Positions 1 through 6,182 are shown, counted from the first letter of the stretch. The stretch is DNA of 7,164 bases from Actinomycetota bacterium (GCA_023379515.1 JAMCQQ010000395.1:1-7164), one strand, 5' to 3'. Made by a program: numbers and translations. The notes: generated from the sequence alone by a model not told the origin.

Positions 1-243
1 AAAAATCTTTACGGTATGAAGCCAGGGCGGCAGTTTGTAGTCAATATCTTTCTGGTAAAAACATTCACCTTCTATCCCGTCGGGACATCTGTTCAAAGAA
101 TGAGGCTTATTTAAAATATACGGGAGTATATGCTCCGAGATATTTTTATAATATTCAAAAAGATCTTTTTTTGTATATTTTTCTTCGGGCCAGAATATTT
201 TATCGGGATTACTGAGAACGACTGAATTTTTTTCCTTTACCAT
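1..243 (-). CDS. ligD: LigD-type NHEJ polymerase/primase (Pol domain), partial: N-terminal 81 aa
   Basis: This reading frame starts at an ATG at 243-241 and runs off the left edge of the window without a stop. The 81 visible residues match the start of the LigD polymerase (archaeo-eukaryotic primase-like) family. Recognisable pieces are LSNPDKIFWPEEKYTKKDL near residues 10-28, a LNRCPDG element, and FYQKD followed by PPW. Family members fill gaps and add ribonucleotides at broken DNA ends during Ku-dependent end joining. A full stand-alone Pol is usually around 280-300 aa, so most of the protein, including its metal-binding catalytic residues, lies outside. The start follows the ligase stop by one base (TAA-T-ATG), with no clear Shine-Dalgarno, which suggests translational coupling. 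It is the last visible gene of the Ku-PE-ligase-Pol operon. The family call is firm; activity cannot be judged from this fragment. Confidence 0.88.
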   Translation of the reverse strand, partial: MVKEKNSVVLSNPDKIFWPEEKYTKKDLFEYYKNISEHILPYILNKPHSLNRCPDGIEGECFYQKDIDYKLPPWLHTVKIF

Positions 244-244
244 A

Positions 245-1330
245 TTATTTTTTAGTTTTTATCTTTTTGTTTAAATTTGAAACATTGTAGATTTTTAATT
301 TTACAGGTTTCTCTATTTTTACGTCAGAAGCATCTTTATCAGTTCTGAGCCCTAAAAATACCGGATGGCGCATTATATTTTTATCTGTCCATTCTGCGAA
401 TTTGACTTCAGCAATAAGCTGAGGTTTAAGCCAATGTGCAGCTGTTGTGGTATCCGGCACTGTCTTGAAGGGGCAAATACCTGTCTCCAGCTTTTTAAAA
501 ATATTATACAGGTTTTCAAGTTCTCTTTCATCAAATCCACTGCCTGCCTGGCCGGTAAATATAAGCTCACCCTTATCATATACTCCGGTAATTATTGAAT
601 CAATTTTATTTCTTGATCCCCTTGGCTCGGTATATCCTGCAATCACAACCTCCTGCTGCATCTTTGTCTTTATCTTTAGCCATTTATTTGTTCTACTGCC
701 GGGAATATAAATACTATCTGATTTTTTTGCCATGATACCTTCAAGTCCATTTTTAGTTGCTTCATTAAAGAAAGCAATCCCTTCCTTCTCGATATGGTCG
801 CTGAATTTGATATTTTTTATACTGCTTTCCATATTATTGCTCATATTGCTTCCTTTAATATCTCTATGACTGGATAATAAAATTTGTTTTAATAATTTTT
901 TCCTTGTAATCAAAGGAAGTTTTATCAGTTCATATCCTTCCAGATAGAGAATATCAAATACATAATAGACAAGCATTCCTTCTTTATATTTGAGATATTG
1001 CTGCAGAAGCTGAAACTGGGACCTGCCTTGTTTGTCAAGTACGACGATTTCACCATCAAGCACTGTGCTTATATGCATTTTTTTTAGCGATTCTGTAATT
1101 TCAGGAAATTGTGAATTGAAATTTAAATCATTTCTGGAGTAAAGTGTGACATTATTTTTCTGAATTTCTGCAATAGCTCTGTAGCCATCCCATTTGATTT
1201 CAAACACCCATTCATTACTGTCAAAAGGTTTTTCTATCAGGGTTGCAAGCATTGGTTTGAAATGAGTAATTTCCCCGGTTTTTTTCAGTGAGGAAATATC
1301 TATGCCTTGTTCTTCAAGGATTTTTATCAT
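245..1330 (-). CDS. ligD: ATP-dependent DNA ligase, LigD-type stand-alone NHEJ ligase
   Basis: This 361-aa protein is a minimal ATP-dependent DNA ligase that seals nicks and ends during NHEJ. The nucleotidyltransferase domain covers about residues 20-225. Motif I is EIKWDG with the AMP-accepting lysine at K46. The other motifs are LDGEIVVLD (91-99), YYVFDILYL (122-130), EGIMAKKSDSIY (197-208, motif IV) and WLKIKTK (217-223, motif V). An OB-fold domain follows from about residue 226 (EVVIAGYTEPRGSR) to the end. Length and order fit the ligase module of LigD, with no fused PE or Pol domain. A low-complexity Ser/Asn-rich insert of roughly 15-20 residues sits near 153-172. The ATG at 1330-1328 overlaps the PE stop as ATGA, directly after nine A. 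Upstream bases lack a strong Shine-Dalgarno, so translation probably depends on ribosomes finishing the PE gene, or on slippage. Confidence 0.95.
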   Translation of the reverse strand: MIKILEEQGIDISSLKKTGEITHFKPMLATLIEKPFDSNEWVFEIKWDGYRAIAEIQKNNVTLYSRNDLNFNSQFPEITESLKKMHISTVLDGEIVVLDKQGRSQFQLLQQYLKYKEGMLVYYVFDILYLEGYELIKLPLITRKKLLKQILLSSHRDIKGSNMSNNMESSIKNIKFSDHIEKEGIAFFNEATKNGLEGIMAKKSDSIYIPGSRTNKWLKIKTKMQQEVVIAGYTEPRGSRNKIDSIITGVYDKGELIFTGQAGSGFDERELENLYNIFKKLETGICPFKTVPDTTTAAHWLKPQLIAEVKFAEWTDKNIMRHPVFLGLRTDKDASDVKIEKPVKLKIYNVSNLNKKIKTKK

Positions 1331-1932
1331 TTTTTTTTAGAATTTTCTTTTTCTGCGGGTTCTCCGGGTGCTTTTATTTTTGAGATGTCAATTTCGGATG
1401 CAAATTCATCATTCTTTTTTATCAGCAGCCAGGCTTTTGGTGAAGCTTTTTTTAGCCTTATTAAAGCAAACTCGCCCTTGAGCTTTTGACCATTTAAGAT
1501 AAAAGCTATATGGCCTTTTTCCAGACCTTCCCTCAATATCCGTGAGCCCTCTTGCTTATCATTTGTGTCAAGAGCGTGATATGTCCCATAATCCCAGATA
1601 TAGACTTTTCCTGCTCCGTAATTTCCTTCGGGTATCGTTCCTTCAAAATTCTTGTATTCAAAAGGATGATCTTCAACCATTACAGCAAGCTTTTTATCCT
1701 TTGGATTGATCGAAGGTCCCTTCGGTACGGCCCAGCTTTTAAGTACGCCATCTAGTTCAAGGCGTAAATCGAAGTGAAGGTGAGATGCAAAATGTTTGTG
1801 CACGACAAATTTCAGCATATCCTTGTTTTTTACCTTAGTCTTTGGTCCGGTCCCGCTTTTGTCAATGCTTTTACTCTTGGGTTCAGAAGTACTTTCAAAA
1901 TTTCTTTTCTTTTTATAATTTTCAAGAGACAT
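1327..1932 (-). CDS. ligD: LigD-type 3'-phosphoesterase (PE), stand-alone
   Basis: This 201-aa protein is the 3'-end-healing module of LigD as a separate gene. In characterised relatives it removes 3' ribonucleotides and 3' phosphates so that ends can be ligated. The core is residues 40-175: FVVHKH, then SHLHFDLRLELDG, SWAVPKGPS, VEDHPFEY, FEGTIPEGNYGAG. By alignment from memory to the Pseudomonas aeruginosa PE domain, the active-site set H47, H53, D55, R57, H89 and Y93 is intact. A basic Lys/Ser-rich N-terminal tail (about 1-38) and a charged C-terminal tail (about 185-201, ending in three Lys) flank the domain. The tails look flexible and could act as linkers to Ku or the ligase. The ATG at 1932-1930 lies inside the end of ku (11-bp overlap), preceded by a purine-rich AAAGAAAAGAA stretch. 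The stop overlaps the ligase start. Confidence 0.94.
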   Translation of the reverse strand: MSLENYKKKRNFESTSEPKSKSIDKSGTGPKTKVKNKDMLKFVVHKHFASHLHFDLRLELDGVLKSWAVPKGPSINPKDKKLAVMVEDHPFEYKNFEGTIPEGNYGAGKVYIWDYGTYHALDTNDKQEGSRILREGLEKGHIAFILNGQKLKGEFALIRLKKASPKAWLLIKKNDEFASEIDISKIKAPGEPAEKENSKKK

Positions 1933-2710
1933 TTCTTTTCTTTGCTTTCTCCAGGCTTGATTTCAATTTTTCCATAAGATTTATGACTTCGGCAGGTTTT
2001 TCGGGTTGGGCTTGCTCAATGGAACTGATCTTGCCTGTTTTTACTTTTTGTTCAATTATCTTTTTAATTTCTTCTGAAAAAGTGTCCTTAAAATCTCCGG
2101 GTTTAAAAGGAGAACTGAGTTTATCTATCAGCATTATTGCCATTTCTATTTCTTTTTGAGGCATTTTTTCTTTAGTCGGAATATTGAGACCTTCCGGTTT
2201 TCTTAGTTCACTGTCGAACCTTATTTGATTTAAAATCAAAAGGTCGCCGTCGGCTTTTAAAATTCCCAGATGCTGAAGGTTGTGAAGCACATATTTTGCT
2301 ACTCCTGCTTTTTTAGTTCTTTTTAGTGCTTCCCGCAATAAGGCATATACTTTTGACGCACCTTTTTCCGGTTCAAGATAATAAGGCTGCTCAAAATATT
2401 TGGAATCAATTTCATTTTCGTCAGTAAATTCAACAATTTCTATATTTTCACTTCTTCTGGCATATGCTTTCCTGAAATCTTCGTCATGCAGTATTACATA
2501 GTCACCTTTCTGGTATTCATAACTTTTTGCAATATCTCCGAAAGGTACTTCCTCACCGGAAGACTTGCATACTCTCATATATTTGACAGGGCAGAGATCC
2601 TTCTCCCTGACCAGATGGAAATCAGGTTTTCTTTCATCAGTGGCCTTATAAAGCTTTACCGGAATCAGGATCAAGCCAAAACTTATTGTGCCTTCCCATA
2701 AAGGTTTCAT
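1922..2710 (-). CDS. ku: DNA end-binding protein Ku (bacterial NHEJ)
   Basis: This 262-aa protein is bacterial Ku, a homodimeric ring that threads onto double-strand break ends and recruits LigD activities. The family signature is clear from the first residues: MKPLWEGTISFGLILIPVKLY (1-21). Further family segments are EEVPFGDIAKSYEYQKGDYVIL (53-74), YFEQPYYLEPEKGASKVYALLREAL (105-129), KYVLHNLQHLGIL (139-151) and a C-terminal EEIKKIIEQKVKTGKI. It keeps two cysteines, C40 and C48, near the usual zinc-ribbon remnant. The length is typical of minimal bacterial Ku; the C-terminal tail is short and only mildly basic (KAKKRN), unlike long lysine-rich tails in some species. The ATG at 2710-2708 has a strong Shine-Dalgarno, GGGAGGT, 5 nt upstream. 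It is the first gene of the operon, and PE overlaps its 3' end. Confidence 0.96.
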   Translation of the reverse strand: MKPLWEGTISFGLILIPVKLYKATDERKPDFHLVREKDLCPVKYMRVCKSSGEEVPFGDIAKSYEYQKGDYVILHDEDFRKAYARRSENIEIVEFTDENEIDSKYFEQPYYLEPEKGASKVYALLREALKRTKKAGVAKYVLHNLQHLGILKADGDLLILNQIRFDSELRKPEGLNIPTKEKMPQKEIEMAIMLIDKLSSPFKPGDFKDTFSEEIKKIIEQKVKTGKISSIEQAQPEKPAEVINLMEKLKSSLEKAKKRNVS

Positions 2711-2715
2711 TGGTT

Positions 2716-2722
2716 ACCTCCC
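2716..2722 (-). promoter_or_regulatory. Ribosome binding site of ku
   Basis: On the minus strand the bases read GGGAGGT, ending 5 nt before the ATG at 2710. It is the only strong Shine-Dalgarno in the NHEJ operon; the three downstream genes have purine-rich but weak sites and overlap or abut their upstream neighbour. Confidence 0.8.
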
Positions 2723-2806
2723 GGTTCAATAATATGATTACGGCTTTGAAGTTTAAAAATATAAAATTATTATAAATTTTTGTTATATATAATACGTAAT
2801 GATAAT

Positions 2807-2834
2807 ATAATACAATATCAATTATTTTTAACAA
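2807..2834 (-). promoter_or_regulatory. Candidate promoter of the ku-PE-ligase-Pol operon
   Basis: On the minus strand, TTGTTA (2834-2829) and TATTAT (2812-2807) are separated by 16 bp. This resembles a housekeeping sigma promoter, 4/6 and 5/6 matches to consensus. Transcription would start near 2800 and give a leader of about 90 nt. The region is so AT-rich that chance matches are likely; a second TTGTTA lies just upstream. Confidence 0.35.
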
Positions 2835-2909
2835 TAACAAAATAGTAATATTATTTCTTCCGTAACTAATAATAAAAATAATAAATATCCTGATAAGGAA
2901 TAATTGCTA

Positions 2910-2937
2910 TTGACAAAAGATACTATTTTGGTATCAT
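2910..2937 (+). promoter_or_regulatory. Promoter of the ferredoxin-like gene
   Basis: A perfect -35 box TTGACA (2910-2915) and a TATCAT -10 box (2932-2937, 5/6) are separated by 16 bp. The start of transcription would be near 2944, leaving a short leader of about 20 nt. A GAAGGG ribosome binding site (2956-2961) precedes the ATG at 2966 by 4 nt. Confidence 0.65.
2919..2935. promoter_or_regulatory. Inverted repeat in the promoter spacer (candidate operator)
   Basis: GATAC (2919-2923) and GTATC (2931-2935) form a perfect inverted repeat around a 7-nt centre. After one mismatch on each side, AAA and TTT extend the symmetry. The site fills the gap between the -35 and -10 boxes, which is where a dimeric repressor or MerR-like activator would bind. 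I do not recognise the motif as that of a known regulator. Confidence 0.45.
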
Positions 2938-2965
2938 TTTAGGAAAAATAAAAAAGAAGGGTAAA

Positions 2966-3880
2966 ATGGCAATAAGAAAAATAATAGAGATAGATGAAGA
3001 TATTTGCAACGGATGCGGCAATTGTATTCCCAATTGTCCCGAGGGGGCACTACAAGTTATTGATGAGAAAGCAAGGTTAATCAGCGATCTTTTTTGTGAC
3101 GGGCTTGGAGCGTGTATAGGAGAATGTCCTGCCGGAGCGATAAAAGTTGTTGAGCGGGAAGCTGAACCTTATAGTGAAACGAAAGTTATGGAAAATATAG
3201 CAAGACAGGGGAAAAATGTAATAGATGCACATTTAAAACATTTAAAGAATCATGGTGAAACAGGTCTTTATAACGAGGCATTGGAGTATTTGAAAAATAA
3301 TAATATCGAAATTACGGAGGATGCTAAAATGGACAATAAAAATTCAGAAAATGAAGAAAGGCTGCCATGCGGCTGCCCGGGTTCGGCAGTAATGGACCTT
3401 AGGGAGGAAGAATCCAGTGAAGATACAAGGTCAGGAGGTTCTGTGCCAAAAAACAATTCAAAGACAGCAAAGATTGCGGAGCTTTTAGGTCAGCTTACAT
3501 CAAAGGAATCAAAGCTGAGGCAGTGGCCCATCCAGATAATGCTTGTGCCGCCAACCGCGCCATATCTCAAAGGTGCAGAACTGCTTATAGCTGCCGACTG
3601 TGTCCCATTTGCATATGCTGGATTTCATGAAGATTTTTTGGAGGATAAGGCGCTGCTTATTGGATGTCCAAAGCTTGATGACAGTGAATTTTATGTGGAA
3701 AAATTTACCGAAATATTCAAGCTCAATGATGTAAAGTCGGTAACAGTGGCCCATATGGAAGTACCGTGTTGCTTTGGGATGCTGAGTATTGTAAAGCAGG
3801 CAGCAAAAGATTCCGGAAAGAATATACCGGTTAAAGCCGTAAATATAGGTATCAGGGGAAATATAATTTCAGAAGATTAA
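2966..3880 (+). CDS. 4Fe-4S ferredoxin-domain protein with uncharacterised C-terminal domain
   Basis: This 304-aa soluble protein begins with a two-cluster ferredoxin domain (about residues 1-65). The first motif is complete: C14, C17, C20, C24-P. In the second, C44, C50 and C54-P are present, but the position expected to hold the second cysteine is L47 (CDGLGAC), so that cluster has only three cysteine ligands from this motif. A charged linker (about 70-130) follows, then a CGCPGS motif (C135, C137). A globular domain (about 185-300) has further cysteines at C212, C234 (IGCPK) and C268-C269 (VPCCFG). I recall this overall layout from proteins of strict anaerobes annotated only as 4Fe-4S binding protein. 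Electron transfer or redox sensing is likely, but partner and substrate are unknown. No signal peptide or membrane segment is seen. It is divergent from the NHEJ operon and seems monocistronic. Confidence 0.85.
   Translation: MAIRKIIEIDEDICNGCGNCIPNCPEGALQVIDEKARLISDLFCDGLGACIGECPAGAIKVVEREAEPYSETKVMENIARQGKNVIDAHLKHLKNHGETGLYNEALEYLKNNNIEITEDAKMDNKNSENEERLPCGCPGSAVMDLREEESSEDTRSGGSVPKNNSKTAKIAELLGQLTSKESKLRQWPIQIMLVPPTAPYLKGAELLIAADCVPFAYAGFHEDFLEDKALLIGCPKLDDSEFYVEKFTEIFKLNDVKSVTVAHMEVPCCFGMLSIVKQAAKDSGKNIPVKAVNIGIRGNIISED
3315..3331 (+). promoter_or_regulatory. Internal ribosome binding site and in-frame ATG within the ferredoxin-like gene
   Basis: CGGAGG (3315-3320) lies 8 nt upstream of an in-frame ATG (3329-3331, residue M122). 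This is a better Shine-Dalgarno than that of the annotated start. It falls in the linker between the ferredoxin domain and the CGCPGS/C-terminal part. Initiation here would give a 183-aa protein lacking the clusters. It could also be a chance product of the codons for E-D-A-K. Confidence 0.4.
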
Positions 3881-3913
3881 TTTTTTCCGGTTTATTTTAT
3901 TTGTTATTTGACC

Positions 3914-3941
3914 TTGAAGTGTGACCGTAAGCTTGTACAAT
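3914..3941 (+). promoter_or_regulatory. Candidate promoter of the 265-aa protein / radical SAM gene pair
   Basis: TTGAAG (3914-3919) and TACAAT (3936-3941) are separated by 16 bp. A perfect 8-bp palindrome TTGTACAA (3933-3940) overlaps the -10 box and could be a half-buried operator or chance. Transcription would start near 3948, about 50 nt before the ATG at 3998. No GC-rich terminator is visible between the preceding gene and this site. Confidence 0.35.
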
Positions 3942-3997
3942 AATTATATGGTAATGATAAATATAAATATCTTGAAATAGTAAATCAGACAGTAGAA

Positions 3998-4795
3998 ATG
4001 AAGGATATTATTTATTATTCTGATGATTCTTATCTGGGGGAAGGTATGTCTCTGGGAATAGCCAGAGGTATGCTGGTCAAATATAAGGATATGAATATTG
4101 TTCAGGAAGGATTGGGAATAGGCAATCTGGCTTTAAAAAATGGATTGATGACTTATTTCGCATCAACTGGCAATACTATACAATTTAGCGACACACAATT
4201 CAGGAAAACTTTTTTTGTCGATAGTGTGCTGTTGTGGCGGATAAATGGTAAGGTGTCAACATTTGTAACGAGAATAATTGATATATTGGCCCAATGCTAT
4301 ATGCTTCTTCCCGGTCTTCAAAATAACTTATTGAGAACCGGAACTTCACTTCGTAATTTATTTAAACTCACTCCTCAATTAATAAAAATAGCTCCAATAG
4401 CCGAAGCCTGTTTTAATTACTCCGTTGAAAAAGATGAATTGTATATTGAATGCAAGATTAAGTCTCTTGCAGGTTATTTGAGTAAAGTATTTATTTTAAA
4501 CGAATTAGGGGCCGATTATTTTACAAACGGTATCAGGAACGAAGAGATTGTTTCAACCCCGACTGGCTGGAATTATATTAAATCAAAACATGATTGCCCT
4601 GCTTTTTACAATCCTGAATATAATCTTTCTTTTCTTGTAAAAAAAATAAATGTAAATGATTCAATTCCATATAAAACACTCTGGGGAAGAGAAAAAACAA
4701 GAGATTTATCGTGGGCAGGATTTGAGTTTGAGCTTGATTGCAGAAACAAAAAAATAAAAAGTTTTGGGTGCAGATATATTGCCAATATAAAATAA
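3998..4795 (+). CDS. Hypothetical protein, 265 aa, paired with a radical SAM enzyme
   Basis: I do not recognise this 265-aa protein. No signal peptide or convincing transmembrane helix is seen. The C-terminal half alternates short hydrophobic and polar stretches (residues about 140-265), as in a beta-rich fold, and the C-terminus has LSWAGFEFELDCRNKKIKSFG. The middle (about 75-135) is more helical and hydrophobic. Cysteines are scattered and form no metal motif. The ATG at 3998 is the first usable start after an in-frame stop at 3941-3943, but its Shine-Dalgarno is weak. An alternative start is M17 (4046), which has GGGGGAAGG just upstream. The gene ends 13 nt before the radical SAM start and shares its strand, so the two are probably co-transcribed. 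A role as partner, substrate-binding protein or second enzyme in the same pathway is inference from context only. Confidence 0.75.
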   Translation: MKDIIYYSDDSYLGEGMSLGIARGMLVKYKDMNIVQEGLGIGNLALKNGLMTYFASTGNTIQFSDTQFRKTFFVDSVLLWRINGKVSTFVTRIIDILAQCYMLLPGLQNNLLRTGTSLRNLFKLTPQLIKIAPIAEACFNYSVEKDELYIECKIKSLAGYLSKVFILNELGADYFTNGIRNEEIVSTPTGWNYIKSKHDCPAFYNPEYNLSFLVKKINVNDSIPYKTLWGREKTRDLSWAGFEFELDCRNKKIKSFGCRYIANIK

Positions 4796-4796
4796 T

Positions 4797-4804
4797 AAAG
4801 GAGA
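4797..4804 (+). promoter_or_regulatory. Ribosome binding site that supports a TTG start
   Basis: AAAGGAGA lies 4 nt before TTG at 4809-4811. It begins 1 nt after the stop of the upstream gene. No ATG or GTG is available nearby in frame, and the cobalamin-binding-like domain begins at once after the TTG, so this site decides the start. Confidence 0.8.
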
Positions 4805-4808
4805 CTGT

Positions 4809-6122
4809 TTGAAACCGGAAGTTGCCTTGGTTTATCCATATTTTAGAACTTTTGCTGATATTCAACAACTTTTTCAGCCTTTGGGGATAGCTTGTCTGGG
4901 AGCTGAAATTAAAAATTTAGGGATACCGGTTATTCAATACGATTGCACGTTTGAAAAATATGACGAGGTAATAGACTCGATTGTCAAACAGGATCCAAGC
5001 ATAGTCGGAATTTATACAATGATTACTTTAAGCAGGAACACGTTCAGAATGCTCACAAGTTTACGCGAGAAATTGCCTCATGCTCTTTTTGTTTCCGGCG
5101 GGCCACTTCCAACATTATATCCTGATCGTTTCGCGAAAGAGTTTGATATAGTTTTTAGGGGGGAAAGTGACATTTCTTTTCCAATGTTTTGCAGGGATTA
5201 TCTTAAGAATCCTTCAAAGGAACTAATCTTAAAAATTATGACTTTTAATAAATATCCCGGCATTTATATCTCTGGTAATGATAGAAAAATTGATGTACCT
5301 TCCAGGCATTTAACTGAAAAAGAAGTCAGAGAGCTTCAGATTGCAGACAGAAGTTTTGCAAGGCACAACCAATACCAGGAATTCTGGAAATTAAAAACAG
5401 GCAGCAGTCAGGCAACTATTATGATGACAAAGGGATGTCCGTTTAATTGTGATTTTTGTTCAAAGCCTATTTTCGGAAATAAACTGAGAAAAAGGTCAGT
5501 TTCCGACTGTATTGACGAAATATTATATATAAAATCGCTTGGATATAGTCAGCTCTGGATTGCTGATGACTGTTTTACGCTTGATAATAGATTCTTAAAT
5601 AGTTTCTGTCTGGAGATGATAGAAAAAAGGATCAATATGACATGGAGCTGCCTTTCAAGGGTTGACAGCATGAGAGACGAATCCGCTGAGTTGATGCGCA
5701 ATGCTGGATGCGTTAAAATTTATCTTGGAGTCGAATCCGGCAGCGATAAAACATTGTCGCTTATGAAAAAACATTTTAAGGTCAAGGACGTATCCATAAT
5801 GGTAGAAAGAATGAATAAAGCAAATATTAAGATAGGTGCTTTTTTCATTGTCGGCTATCCAGGCGAAACGACCGATTCAATTAATAAGACGTTTAAATTC
5901 TCGCTTTCCTTACCTTTTGACGAGATCTCGTTTACCGTGCCGTACCCATTACCTGGTTCAAATCTCTATAACAAGATAAAAGGTTTAAATTCCGATGACG
6001 ATTGGGATTTCGAAAATGAGAATAAATTTATTTTTAGGAGCCAATTTGACGAATCATGGTTGAAAAACGAAATTAAAAGAGTGTTATCCGAGTTTGAAAA
6101 AAGAAAAATGCTGAAAGTCTGA
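4809..6122 (+). CDS. B12-binding-domain radical SAM protein (class B-like)
   Basis: This 437-aa protein has an N-terminal Rossmann-like cobalamin-binding-type domain (about 4-130): VALVYPYFR, QPLGIACLGAEIKNLGIPVIQYD, a GGPLPTLYPD loop and FRGESD. A radical SAM core follows (about 200-385). C210, C214 and C217 (CPFNCDFC) bind the 4Fe-4S cluster that cleaves S-adenosylmethionine. LWIADDCFT (249-257), GVESGS (307-312) and IVGYPGET (347-354) are typical later core elements. The N-terminal domain lacks the DxHxxG motif of base-off cobalamin binders, as in many family members. Related enzymes methylate unactivated carbon, or cyclise or rearrange lipid, pigment and natural-product precursors; the substrate here cannot be told from sequence. 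The start is TTG, supported by a strong Shine-Dalgarno. It lies 13 nt after the unknown 265-aa gene and is probably in the same operon. Confidence 0.9.
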   Translation: MKPEVALVYPYFRTFADIQQLFQPLGIACLGAEIKNLGIPVIQYDCTFEKYDEVIDSIVKQDPSIVGIYTMITLSRNTFRMLTSLREKLPHALFVSGGPLPTLYPDRFAKEFDIVFRGESDISFPMFCRDYLKNPSKELILKIMTFNKYPGIYISGNDRKIDVPSRHLTEKEVRELQIADRSFARHNQYQEFWKLKTGSSQATIMMTKGCPFNCDFCSKPIFGNKLRKRSVSDCIDEILYIKSLGYSQLWIADDCFTLDNRFLNSFCLEMIEKRINMTWSCLSRVDSMRDESAELMRNAGCVKIYLGVESGSDKTLSLMKKHFKVKDVSIMVERMNKANIKIGAFFIVGYPGETTDSINKTFKFSLSLPFDEISFTVPYPLPGSNLYNKIKGLNSDDDWDFENENKFIFRSQFDESWLKNEIKRVLSEFEKRKMLKV

Positions 6123-6182
6123 TAAAACTTAATATGCTGAATTGCTATAATAAAGTTCTAATTTGAAACAATTTTTCATTGA

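Noticed and set aside
365..710. Plus-strand reading frames opposite the ligase gene
   Set aside because: They lie fully antisense to a gene with all ligase motifs, have no ribosome binding site and show no recognisable protein features.
1774..2159. Plus-strand reading frames opposite PE and ku, rich in Phe and Ser
   Set aside because: The composition is what results from reading the complement of Lys/Glu-rich coding sequence; the minus-strand genes are certain.
1..2710. Archaeal origin, suggested by the split NHEJ genes and the UCG tRNA-Arg
   Set aside because: The tRNA-Pro C1-G72 pair, the tRNA-Gly U73 base and bacterial-type promoters point to a bacterium.
4578..4868. Minus-strand reading frames across the 3998-4795 / 4809 gene junction
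   Set aside because: They overlap two plus-strand genes and the strong ribosome binding site, and their composition looks like a complement artefact.
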